Assembly (NCBI GenBank): GCA_035316885.1
Contig: DATHII010000379.1
Span: 1 to 29,095, forward strand
Source: DASRTE01 sp035316885
GTDB taxonomy: Bacteria; Actinomycetota; Actinomycetes; Jiangellales; Jiangellaceae
DNA length: 29,095 nucleotides
Direction: 5' to 3'
Part shown: one piece after another, positions 6,724 through 14,063 of the stretch
Layout: every line of letters starts with the position of its first letter
Position numbering within the stretch: position 1 is the first letter of the stretch
The notes under the pieces: generated by a model
The model's database searches: none
Told to the model about the DNA's origin: nothing
The model's input: only the letters and a program-made list of their open reading frames with translations
Program-made: the position numbers and the translations under genes

Positions 6724-7893
6724 TCAGGCACCGGCCAGGTCGCGCATCTGCAATGCTCCGGTCTGAGCGTCTTCATGCGATGGCAGGTAGACCCGCTGCA
6801 CTGCGACGACGATCGCTTCTGCGACAACATCACGGAACTCAGGATGGGCGAGCCGAATGGCGTCGCGATCGTTGGTCAGGTAGCCGAGTTCGACGCGGAC
6901 CGCAGCCATCCGGGTGTGCCGCAACAGGTCCCAGGTCTTGGCGTGGCTGCGACAGTCGACCAGGTCGGTGCGCGCGACGATCTCACGCTGGATCAGACCT
7001 GCGAACGTCTCGCCGATCGCACTGTTGGCGCCGGGTCGGTCGCTTCCATAGAAATATGTGGCGACACCACAGGCCAACGGGTTGGGGTGGGCGTCGACGT
7101 GCAGCGAGATCATCAGGTTCGCGCCCGCCTCGTTCGCGAAGTGGGCCCGCGTGACCTCGTCGAGCTCGTCAGCCATCGTGGTGCCGCGGGTCAGGTACGC
7201 CTGAACGCCCGTGGCAGCCAACCGGCCCTCGACCCTCGAACCCAGGTCCTCGACGATGGCGGCCTCCTCGAGGCCGTGACCCACGTTGCCGCGATCGGGG
7301 CCGCCATGTCCCGGGTCGATGACGACGATCTTGCCGGGGAGCCGCTTTCCGGCCCGTCGAAGCGCCTCGACGGCGCGCAGGTTGTCCGGGCGCCCGCCGG
7401 TAACGATCGGTGCGAGCCGCGCCAGTGCCTTGAATGTGCCTGGACCGCAGGTGCCGTCGGCCGGCAGGCCGACGTTGCGCTGGAACTCGCGTAGCGCCTC
7501 GCCGGTCCGTGGACCGAATACGCCGTCGACGCGACCCACGTGGAATCCGAGTTCGGAGAGCCGGCGCTGCAGCCCGAGAACGTCGTCGCCCGCTTGCGGG
7601 TTGGCGACCACGTAGGAGAGCAGCCGGTCGCCCAACCGCCAGCGGGCCTCGTCGAGTACGCGGTACGTCGTGGGTCCGACAATGCCGTCGGCGGTCAGTC
7701 CGCGTTCCTGCTGGAACTGGCGGACGGCCCGGTCGACCTCGTCGTCGAATGTGTCCGATGCGCCGTCACGGAGCAGACCGATCTGCGCGAGCTTTGCCCG
7801 GATCTCGGCGACGGCCGGTCCGGTGGCACCGTTCCGGTATCGCAGCGCGGTCATCGGTCGCTGCCGTCCCTTCGACGCAGGCTTGGGCCGCAT
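6724..7893 (-). CDS. cwlM: CwlM-like N-acetylmuramoyl-L-alanine amidase (Amidase_3) with two peptidoglycan-binding domains
   Basis: This is the ortholog by position and domain order of mycobacterial CwlM, which controls peptidoglycan precursor synthesis through MurA. The product has 389 residues. Two peptidoglycan-binding domains lie at about 23-80 and 100-158, with FQQERGLTADGIVGP and FQRNVGLPADGTCGP. An Amidase_3 domain lies at about 188-370. The zinc and catalytic positions look intact: H196 in DPGHGG, E209/E210, H265 in SLHVDAH and E335 in VELGYLTN. As I recall it, mycobacterial CwlM has lost these, so this protein may be an active amidase. No signal peptide is visible. ATG 7893 is preceded by GGGGAG at 7903-7908; ATG 7854 is an alternative. 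Confidence 0.88.
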   Translation of the reverse strand: MRPKPASKGRQRPMTALRYRNGATGPAVAEIRAKLAQIGLLRDGASDTFDDEVDRAVRQFQQERGLTADGIVGPTTYRVLDEARWRLGDRLLSYVVANPQAGDDVLGLQRRLSELGFHVGRVDGVFGPRTGEALREFQRNVGLPADGTCGPGTFKALARLAPIVTGGRPDNLRAVEALRRAGKRLPGKIVVIDPGHGGPDRGNVGHGLEEAAIVEDLGSRVEGRLAATGVQAYLTRGTTMADELDEVTRAHFANEAGANLMISLHVDAHPNPLACGVATYFYGSDRPGANSAIGETFAGLIQREIVARTDLVDCRSHAKTWDLLRHTRMAAVRVELGYLTNDRDAIRLAHPEFRDVVAEAIVVAVQRVYLPSHEDAQTGALQMRDLAGA

Positions 7894-7903
7894 CGTACCG
7901 GTC

Positions 7904-7928
7904 TCCCCGGCCCGTTCCGGGCCGGGGA
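7904..7928 (-). terminator. strong hairpin between trxA and cwlM, covering the cwlM RBS
   Basis: CCCCGGCCCG at 7905-7914 and CGGGCCGGGG at 7918-7927 form a perfect 10-bp stem around a three-base loop. The T-A pair 7904/7928 adds an eleventh. It lies just after the trxA stop, so it may act as a terminator or attenuator, though no U-run follows. The putative cwlM ribosome site GGGGAG (7903-7908) is part of the stem, so the structure could also block cwlM translation. Confidence 0.65.
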
Positions 7929-7933
7929 ACGGC

Positions 7934-8257
7934 TCAGGCGGTGTAGTCCTCCAGCTCACGCAGCAGCGCCGCCTTCGGTCGAGCGCCGATGATCTGCTTG
8001 ACCACCTTGCCGCCGGAGAAGACGTTGAGCGCCGGAATGGAGGTGATCCGGTACGCCGCAGCGGTCGCCGGATTCTCGTCGACGTTGAGCTTGACGATGT
8101 CGAGCTTGCTCTGGGTACCGGCGATCTCTTCGAGGACCGGAGCGATCATCCGGCACGGACCGCACCACTCGGCCCAGAAGTCGACCAGAACCGGCTTGTC
8201 GTTCTTCAGAACGGCCTGGTCGAAGTCGGTGTCGGTCACGTGCTTGATGCTGCCCAC
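7934..8257 (-). CDS. trxA: thioredoxin
   Basis: Thioredoxin is the cytoplasmic dithiol donor that reduces protein disulfides and is itself reduced by TrxB. The 107-residue product has the classic WCGPC active site with C32 and C35, inside VDFWAEWCGPCRM. The cis-proline is P75 in ITSIPALNVF; most homologs have Thr after the proline where this one has Ala. The GTG start is preceded by GGAAGGA eight bases upstream. It lies 29 bases after trxB, so the pair is probably co-transcribed, and it is followed by the strong hairpin before cwlM. Confidence 0.97.
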   Translation of the reverse strand: MGSIKHVTDTDFDQAVLKNDKPVLVDFWAEWCGPCRMIAPVLEEIAGTQSKLDIVKLNVDENPATAAAYRITSIPALNVFSGGKVVKQIIGARPKAALLRELEDYTA

Positions 8258-8286
8258 AGCGAGTTCCTTCCGGAAGCAGTAGGAGT

Positions 8287-9270
8287 TCAGTTGTCGACGG
8301 TGGCCAATGCCGCGGCGGGACGGACCGGTCCGGCGTCGTCGTCGGCCGCAGCGAGGTACCGCTCGGCGTCGAGGGCGGCCTGGCAGCCGGTGCCCGCTGC
8401 CGTGACGGCCTGCCGGTAGGTGTGGTCGACCAGGTCGCCGGCGGCGAAGACCCCGACCAGGTGGGTGCGGGTCGACGGCTGGTCGACGAGGACGTAGCCC
8501 TCTGCGTCGCGCCGAACCTGATCGGCGACGAGTTCGGAGCGCGGGTCGTGGCCGATGGCGACGAACAGGGCGGAGACCCTCAGCGTGCTCTGCTCACCGG
8601 TGACCGTGTTGCGCAGGGTGAGGCCGGACACCTTGTCCTCGCCGAGGATGTCGACGACTTCGGTGTTCCACACGAACTCGATCTTGTCGTTGGCGAAAGC
8701 GCGTTCCTGCATGACCTTCGAGGCGCGCAACTGGTCCCGCCGGTGAATCACGTAGACCTTTCGGGCGAAACGGGTCAAGAAGGTAGCTTCTTCCATGGCC
8801 GAGTCTCCACCGCCGACCACGGCCATGTCCTGGTCACGGAAGAAGAAGCCGTCGCAGGTGGCACACCACGAGACCCCGTGCCCGGACAGCCGCTTCTCGT
8901 TCGGCAGGCCGAGCTCGCGGTACCGCGATCCCATGGCGAGAATCACCGACCGCGCACGGTACTCGTTGCCCGAACCATCACGGACGATCTTGATCTCGCC
9001 GGTGAGGTCGAGGTACTGGGCGTCGTCGGTGACGAACTCGGCGCCGAACCGTTCGGCCTGTGCACGCATCTCTTCCATCAGCGCGGGGCCCATGATGCCG
9101 TCGCGGAAACCCGGGTAGTTCTCGACGTCGGTGGTATTCATCAACGCCCCGCCCCAGCTCACCGAGCCTTCGAGGACGAGCGGCTCGAGCCGGGCTCGCG
9201 CGGCGTAAACGGCCGCGGTGTATCCCGCCGGCCCAGAGCCGATGATGATCACGTTGCGGACGTCGGTCAC
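8287..9270 (-). CDS. trxB: thioredoxin-disulfide reductase
   Basis: This NADPH-dependent flavoenzyme reduces thioredoxin. The product has 327 residues. The FAD-binding GSGPAG is at 11-16, the redox-active CATC at C136-C139, and the NADPH-binding GGGDSA at 153-158. The C-terminal FAD motif GVFAAGDLVD and RQAVTAAGTGCQAALDAE complete the family pattern. GTG 9270 is preferred because GAAGG lies seven bases upstream and the protein then begins directly before the first beta strand. ATG 9285 and an in-frame start at 9327 are longer alternatives without such a site. The upstream gap carries a SigR/SigH-like promoter. Confidence 0.96.
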   Translation of the reverse strand: MTDVRNVIIIGSGPAGYTAAVYAARARLEPLVLEGSVSWGGALMNTTDVENYPGFRDGIMGPALMEEMRAQAERFGAEFVTDDAQYLDLTGEIKIVRDGSGNEYRARSVILAMGSRYRELGLPNEKRLSGHGVSWCATCDGFFFRDQDMAVVGGGDSAMEEATFLTRFARKVYVIHRRDQLRASKVMQERAFANDKIEFVWNTEVVDILGEDKVSGLTLRNTVTGEQSTLRVSALFVAIGHDPRSELVADQVRRDAEGYVLVDQPSTRTHLVGVFAAGDLVDHTYRQAVTAAGTGCQAALDAERYLAAADDDAGPVRPAAALATVDN

Positions 9271-9328
9271 CCTGGTGCCTTCCATACGTACTCGGTGGAC
9301 CCGCCGGACAGGGCGGCGTCTGCTCACA

Positions 9329-9357
9329 CAACGGATCTTATGGGTCTAGGCATTCCC
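9329..9357 (-). promoter_or_regulatory. candidate SigR/SigH-type thiol-stress promoter of trxB
   Basis: On the minus strand GGGAAT (9357-9352) is followed, 19 bases later, by GTTG (9332-9329). This resembles the GGAAT-N17-19-GTT promoters used by Streptomyces SigR and mycobacterial SigH, for which trxBA is a classic target. A TAAGAT hexamer inside the spacer could serve as a housekeeping -10 as well. The predicted leader is about 50 bases. Confidence 0.5.
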
Positions 9358-9371
9358 GGGACCGGGCGTCG

Positions 9372-10166
9372 TCACTCCAGCGGAACAGTCAGCATCGAGA
9401 GGGCGTCGGAGGAGGTCGCGTCGCACGCCGGGAGCACCCAACCCTGAGCGGCGTCGGGGGTGCTCGCCGCCGTGACGACGAGTACGGCGCCGGGTTCGCC
9501 GAGATCGGTCGGCGATGCGCCGATGAGGCCGCGGTCGACCTCGGTCGCCAGAGCCGCTCCGCACGTGCCGACGCTGAACTCCCGATCGGCTCCGCTAAGT
9601 GCCGATGTCCGCCTCAGGGCCGCGATCGCCTGGATCTGCTCGGTCAGGGAGGTTCGCGCACTCTGAGGCAGCGGCTCCGTCCCCTGGAAAGTGGGCGCCG
9701 CAGCCCCTCCAGCCACGTCGGACTCTGACTCTGGCTCGCTGCCGACCGACTCGTCGGCGTCGCTCTCGGCCGACGTAGCCTGGTCGCCTGCGTCGTCGGC
9801 GCCGGAGCCGGTCCCCACGACGTAGCCCGCGAAGGCCACCGCCCCGACGACGGCCGCCGCCGCCAGCACGGACGGAAGTCGCGCACGTAGCGGACGAATA
9901 TGGGCAATCTTACCGTCCCGGTAGTTCGACCGGTTCGGCTGCTCGCCGGCCAGTGCGCGGTCGACACGAGCGGCGACGTCCTCAGGTATCGGAAGCGCCG
10001 CCGGCGCGGAAGCCAGGCGCACTGTCACCTCGGCGAGCTGTCGGTGCGTTTCGCTGCACAACGGGCAATGAGCAAGATGCGCCGCGACATCGGCTGCGGC
10101 CCGGGCAGGCAAGATGCCTTCGTCGTACTCGGCGAGAAGTGTGGCACCGAGATGGCTGCCGGTCAC
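9372..10166 (-). CDS. zinc-containing anti-sigma factor for SigM
   Basis: This is a membrane-bound anti-sigma factor that probably holds the adjacent ECF sigma factor inactive until a signal releases it. The product has 264 residues. The ZAS motif H-x3-C-x2-C is H30, C34 and C37 in AAHLAHCPLC, and one membrane segment lies at about 98-117. Next comes an acidic Ser/Glu/Asp-rich linker and then an extracytoplasmic domain of about 100 residues. GTG 10166 has GGAGGTGA upstream and overlaps the sigM stop as GTGA. It is the position counterpart of Rv3912 (RsmA). The C-terminal domain is not one I recognise. Confidence 0.9.
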   Translation of the reverse strand: MTGSHLGATLLAEYDEGILPARAAADVAAHLAHCPLCSETHRQLAEVTVRLASAPAALPIPEDVAARVDRALAGEQPNRSNYRDGKIAHIRPLRARLPSVLAAAAVVGAVAFAGYVVGTGSGADDAGDQATSAESDADESVGSEPESESDVAGGAAAPTFQGTEPLPQSARTSLTEQIQAIAALRRTSALSGADREFSVGTCGAALATEVDRGLIGASPTDLGEPGAVLVVTAASTPDAAQGWVLPACDATSSDALSMLTVPLE

Positions 10167-10786
10167 GCGGGCTCACCTCCTTGTCCGCGGGCTGGCGTGG
10201 ATGGGACGCCCGCCGGGGGCGCGGGGTTCCCGCGTTGCGGGATGCGAGATTCGTCCGTCGCCAGCAGGGGGAGCAGTCGGGCACGGGCGCGGGCGCACCG
10301 GCTCTTCACCGTGCCGACCGGGCACCCCAGCATCTCGGCCACCTCGCTGACCGGGTATCCCTCCATGTCGACGAGGACCAACGGAACGCGCTGCTCGTCG
10401 GGGAGGGTTGCGAGGGCGGCCTCGATGTCCAACCGCAACGCTGCCCTTGCACCGGGATCGGGACCCGGGGACGGCACCTCGAGATCGTCGGCCAGGGCGA
10501 CCGCGGGCCGGGCGGCGGCGTGCCGGACGCGGTCGAGGCAGGCGTTGACGACGATGCGGTGCAGCCAGGTGGTGACGGCCGACTCCGCCCGGAATGACCC
10601 GGCTCGCCGGAAGGCGTTGACCAGAGCGTCCTGGAGGGCGTCTGCGGCGTCGTCGGGGTTGCCGAGGGTGCGGAGGGCCACCGCCCAGAGCCGGTCGCGG
10701 TGGCGGCGCACGAGTTCGCCGAACGCTTCCGCGTCGCCCTCGACGTGACGCTGCATCAGCGTGGCGTCGTCGTCACCACTGCTCAC
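10163..10786 (-). CDS. sigM: ECF sigma factor, SigM type
   Basis: This is an extracytoplasmic-function RNA polymerase sigma factor. The product has 207 residues. Region 2 spans about 18-90, including GNPDDAADALQDALVNAFRRAGSFR and the -10 recognition helix TTWLHRIVVNACLDRVR. Region 4 spans about 120-175 with LPDEQRVPLVLVDMEGYPVSEVAEMLGCPVGTVKSR as its helix-turn-helix. The last 30 residues are a Pro/Gly-rich tail. Its GTG start has GGAGG upstream and overlaps the stop of the pseudokinase gene as GTGA; its own stop overlaps the anti-sigma gene the same way. The name follows synteny with M. tuberculosis Rv3911. Confidence 0.94.
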   Translation of the reverse strand: MSSGDDDATLMQRHVEGDAEAFGELVRRHRDRLWAVALRTLGNPDDAADALQDALVNAFRRAGSFRAESAVTTWLHRIVVNACLDRVRHAAARPAVALADDLEVPSPGPDPGARAALRLDIEAALATLPDEQRVPLVLVDMEGYPVSEVAEMLGCPVGTVKSRCARARARLLPLLATDESRIPQRGNPAPPAGVPSTPARGQGGEPA

Positions 10787-12330
10787 CCCAGCACCTCCGC
10801 CTCGGCCACGCCGCCGCGGAAGTCACCGCCTTCCGGCGGCAGGCGGGTGAACCACACCAGGACATACCGGCTCGTCACGGGCGTATCAAACGTAACCGGC
10901 AGCACGGAACCGGCGGAGTCGAACTCGACGAGGACCCCCCAGTCGTCGATGTCCTCCGGCGCCTCGGAAGCGGCGTCGGGCGGCACCCGGATCTCCAGAC
11001 CCGAGTCGTCGCCGACCAGCGTCAGGTTCAGCCCCGTCACGGGCAGGGCGGCCCCGAGGTCGAGGTAGATGCCGACCCCGGGCTTCTGGTCCTCCAACGG
11101 GTCGAAGTAGTTCTGCGTGACCCAGGCGGTATCCGGGTCGCCGTCGACGGCGAGCGGCGCGTCCTCAGGGTTCTCGTCCCCGCTCCCCCCGGGCGGTGGG
11201 TCGAAGTCAATGGCCGCGGAGATGGGCAGTGACGTCGGTTCCGGCGCCGGTCCCGCGGTTGTCGGGTCCGGCGTCGTGGTCGTCGTGGGCGCGGGTTGGT
11301 CTCGGTCGTCACCTCCGTCACCGACGGCGCTGAGCAGCAACTCCAGGCCCACGAGGGTCGCGCCGACGAGCAGCAGTGCGCCGGCCAGCACCCCCACGAT
11401 GCGCCCGAGCCGTCCGGACCCTTGGCTCGCGGGTGGTTCCGCCCGCCGGGTCGGTGGAACGGCTCCGGTCGGCAGCAGAGGTATCACCGGAGCGTCGAGC
11501 ACCGCAGGAGGCCGACCCGTGTCGATGGCCGTGTCGTCGAACCCGCCGAGCATCCCGTTCACCCGGGCCGTCGTCGTACCCGAGGTGAGGGCCTCGACGA
11601 TCTCTGCCGGGCTGCGCAGAGGCGCAGCGTGGTGGCGGGCAGAGTTGCCCAACGTCCGGTCGGCGATCTCGTCGAGGAGGCGAGGAACGCCGGGTCGAAC
11701 CTGTCGCGGCGACGCCACCCGGCCATCGATCGTCGGCGCCTCGGGTAGTCCATGGCCGCCGCGGTCGGGCCACCGCCCGGTGAGTGCCGCGTAGAGCACG
11801 CTGCCGACGCCGGCAGCGTCGATCTCACCCGGGTCGCCCGCCGGGGCTCCGTGCACGGCTGCCTCCGTGGCGAGCCCGGCAACCTTGACGCCACCGTCGG
11901 GCGTGATGAGCACAGAACCGGGGCGCAGCAACAGATGGGTGAGTCCGTCGCTGTGAGCCGTCGCCAGCGCTGCGGCGACCTCTCGGGCCAGAGCGCCGGC
12001 TTGCTCGGGGCTCAGCGGGCCGGCGGCGAGGAGCACGGTGAGGTCGCGGCCGGACATCCACTCCCGGACGACGTACGCGATGTCATCCTCGACGTCGACG
12101 TCGAGGACCTGCAGGAAGCGTGAGTCGCGGACCTGGGCGGCCGCCCGCGCAGCGTCGGTGATCTGCTCGGCCCGCGGGTCGCCGGCCGGAAGGGTCTGCA
12201 CAAGAACGGGTCGGCTGAGCACCTCGTCGACGGCGCGCCACGAGCGGACGCCGGCGTCCTCGTCGAGGAGGTCCTCGACGCGGTAGCGCCCGGCCAGAAC
12301 GCGACCGGGCCCGACGGCCGGCTCGCTCAC
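10783..12330 (-). CDS. membrane pseudokinase with extracellular galactose-binding-like domain
   Basis: This is a Ser/Thr-kinase-fold protein that probably lacks phosphotransfer activity. The product has 515 residues. The kinase-like domain covers about 10-250. The beta-3 lysine is replaced by Q45 (LVQTLP), the HRD loop reads THLLLRPGSV (131-140), and the DFG site reads VAGLA (150-154). The glycine-rich loop is also degenerate. One membrane segment lies at about 311-334. A Thr/Pro linker then leads to an extracellular beta domain (DGDPDTAWVTQ, GIYLDLG) like F5/8-type discoidin folds. In M. tuberculosis this unit is fused to MurJ in Rv3910; here it is separate but coupled by a GTGA overlap with murJ. 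Confidence 0.88.
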   Translation of the reverse strand: MSEPAVGPGRVLAGRYRVEDLLDEDAGVRSWRAVDEVLSRPVLVQTLPAGDPRAEQITDAARAAAQVRDSRFLQVLDVDVEDDIAYVVREWMSGRDLTVLLAAGPLSPEQAGALAREVAAALATAHSDGLTHLLLRPGSVLITPDGGVKVAGLATEAAVHGAPAGDPGEIDAAGVGSVLYAALTGRWPDRGGHGLPEAPTIDGRVASPRQVRPGVPRLLDEIADRTLGNSARHHAAPLRSPAEIVEALTSGTTTARVNGMLGGFDDTAIDTGRPPAVLDAPVIPLLPTGAVPPTRRAEPPASQGSGRLGRIVGVLAGALLLVGATLVGLELLLSAVGDGGDDRDQPAPTTTTTPDPTTAGPAPEPTSLPISAAIDFDPPPGGSGDENPEDAPLAVDGDPDTAWVTQNYFDPLEDQKPGVGIYLDLGAALPVTGLNLTLVGDDSGLEIRVPPDAASEAPEDIDDWGVLVEFDSAGSVLPVTFDTPVTSRYVLVWFTRLPPEGGDFRGGVAEAEVLG

Positions 12331-14063
12331 GGCTCTCCCGGTTTCGAGCGGGGGGCAGGGTCGTCCCCGGCTTGCTCGCCGGCGATCGTACCCCCGTGGG
12401 CCCTCATGCTAGGCGGCCGACGTCGAAGTCGGCGCCGGATCGCCGCCACGGCATCGCGGATCTCCGTGATCCGCATCAGGTATCCGAGCCCCACGAACAG
12501 CAGGAGCCCCACCGTGCCCCCGACTGCGAGCGCGAGGAGATCGCCGATCCACCCCGCTGGGCCGTCGAGCGAGCTCTCCAGCACGGTGGCCAGGGCGTAT
12601 GCAGCGAGGGCGCCGACCGTCGCGGGCACCAGGAGCCGAAGGACGTGCGCCAGCATGGCCCACCGCGGCATGCCGCCGATGCGGCGGCTCAACCGGCCGA
12701 TGCTCACGGTGGCACCCACGATGTACGCGAGGCTGAAGCCGGCGGCCAACAGCACGGTCGTCCGGGCCGGGCCAACCGCGGCGATGACGATCGCCACGGC
12801 GATCACGGTGCCAGACACCCAGAGCTGGACGAAGAACGGCGTGCGGGTGTCCTGCAGCGCGTAGAACCCTCGCAGCACCAGGTAGTGGACGGTGAACGCG
12901 ATGAGCCCTGGCACCAGCGCGGCCAGCGTCGCCGCCAACTCACCGGTGTCGCCGGCGGCGGCACCGTGGTCGAACAGCAGCGCCACGAGCGGAACCGACA
13001 GGGCGGCCAGCAGGGCGGCAATCGGGACGATGACCGCCAGGCACAACCGCACGGCGTCGGTCAGCCGGTCACGGAGCAACGCCACATTGCCGTCCGACGC
13101 GTGGTCGGACAATTGCGGCAGCAGTGCGGTCGCCAACGAGACCGTGATCACCGAGTGGGGCACCATCATGATCAACATCGCGTTCGCATAGACGGAGAAG
13201 CCGGCGCCGGTCGTGTTCACGTCGACGAACGCGCTCGCCGCGCCACCGGTCGCTGTCCTGACGACGAACAGGTACGCAACCTGGTTGACAAGGACGAACG
13301 CGATCGTCCACAAGCCGAGACGTGCGGCCTGGCCCAGCCCAGCATGGCGCCAATCGGTCCGGAAGCGGATCCGGAACCCGGTGCGCCGCAGCACCGGCAG
13401 CAGGATCAGCGCCTGGGCAGCGACGCCGGCGGTCGAGCCGAGACCGAGAAGCAGCACCTCGGTGTCCGTGAAGGGTCGGTCGGTGTTCGTACCCATGACG
13501 ACGATGAAGGCGGCGAAGACGGCGATCGCTACGACGTTGTTGAGGATCGGCGCCCACATCATCGGACCGAAGCGCCCGCGTGCGTTGAGCATCTGTCCGA
13601 TCAGCACGTACAGGCCGTAGAAGAAGATCTGTGGCAGGCAGAACCGTGCGAACATCACCATGTTCTCGAAGAACGGTTCCAGCCGCGGTGTCAGGAACTC
13701 CGGACTGACGAACGCTCGGACGATCCACGGCGCGGCCGCTACACACACCACGGTCGCGATCCCGAGGACCGTCACCACGACGCTGAACAGCCGCTGGCTG
13801 TAGGCAACGCCGCCGTCGGCGTCCCCCTTGATCGCCCGGACCAGGGCCGGGACGAGGACCGAGTTGAGCACGCCGCCGGCGACCAGGATGTAGAGCGTCG
13901 TCGGGATGACGTTCGGGACGTTGAACGTGTCGGCGGTGAGGCCGAGACCGAGGGCGGCGGCGATGATCATCGCACGGCCGAAGCCGGTCAGCCGCGACAC
14001 AATCGTGCCCGCGGCCATGACGGTACTGGGGCCGAGCAGGCCACGCTGGGTGGTCGTGGTCAC
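12327..14063 (-). CDS. murJ: lipid II flippase MurJ (MviN)
   Basis: MurJ flips lipid-linked peptidoglycan precursor from the inner to the outer face of the cytoplasmic membrane. The product has 578 residues with about fourteen hydrophobic segments, typical of the MOP superfamily. The N-terminal signature MAAGTIVSRLTGFGRAMII and the TADTFNVPNVIP segment are clear MurJ features, with the conserved arginines of the central cavity in the SRLTGFGR stretch. The C-terminal 45 residues are cytosolic and basic. The GTG start overlaps the upstream stop, and its stop overlaps the pseudokinase start, both as GTGA. Confidence 0.95.
   Translation of the reverse strand: MTTTTQRGLLGPSTVMAAGTIVSRLTGFGRAMIIAAALGLGLTADTFNVPNVIPTTLYILVAGGVLNSVLVPALVRAIKGDADGGVAYSQRLFSVVVTVLGIATVVCVAAAPWIVRAFVSPEFLTPRLEPFFENMVMFARFCLPQIFFYGLYVLIGQMLNARGRFGPMMWAPILNNVVAIAVFAAFIVVMGTNTDRPFTDTEVLLLGLGSTAGVAAQALILLPVLRRTGFRIRFRTDWRHAGLGQAARLGLWTIAFVLVNQVAYLFVVRTATGGAASAFVDVNTTGAGFSVYANAMLIMMVPHSVITVSLATALLPQLSDHASDGNVALLRDRLTDAVRLCLAVIVPIAALLAALSVPLVALLFDHGAAAGDTGELAATLAALVPGLIAFTVHYLVLRGFYALQDTRTPFFVQLWVSGTVIAVAIVIAAVGPARTTVLLAAGFSLAYIVGATVSIGRLSRRIGGMPRWAMLAHVLRLLVPATVGALAAYALATVLESSLDGPAGWIGDLLALAVGGTVGLLLFVGLGYLMRITEIRDAVAAIRRRLRRRPPSMRAHGGTIAGEQAGDDPAPRSKPGEP

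Noticed and set aside
7509..7526. CCACGTGGAA inside cwlM as a parS site
   Set aside because: The outer bases do not fit the consensus; total match is near chance.
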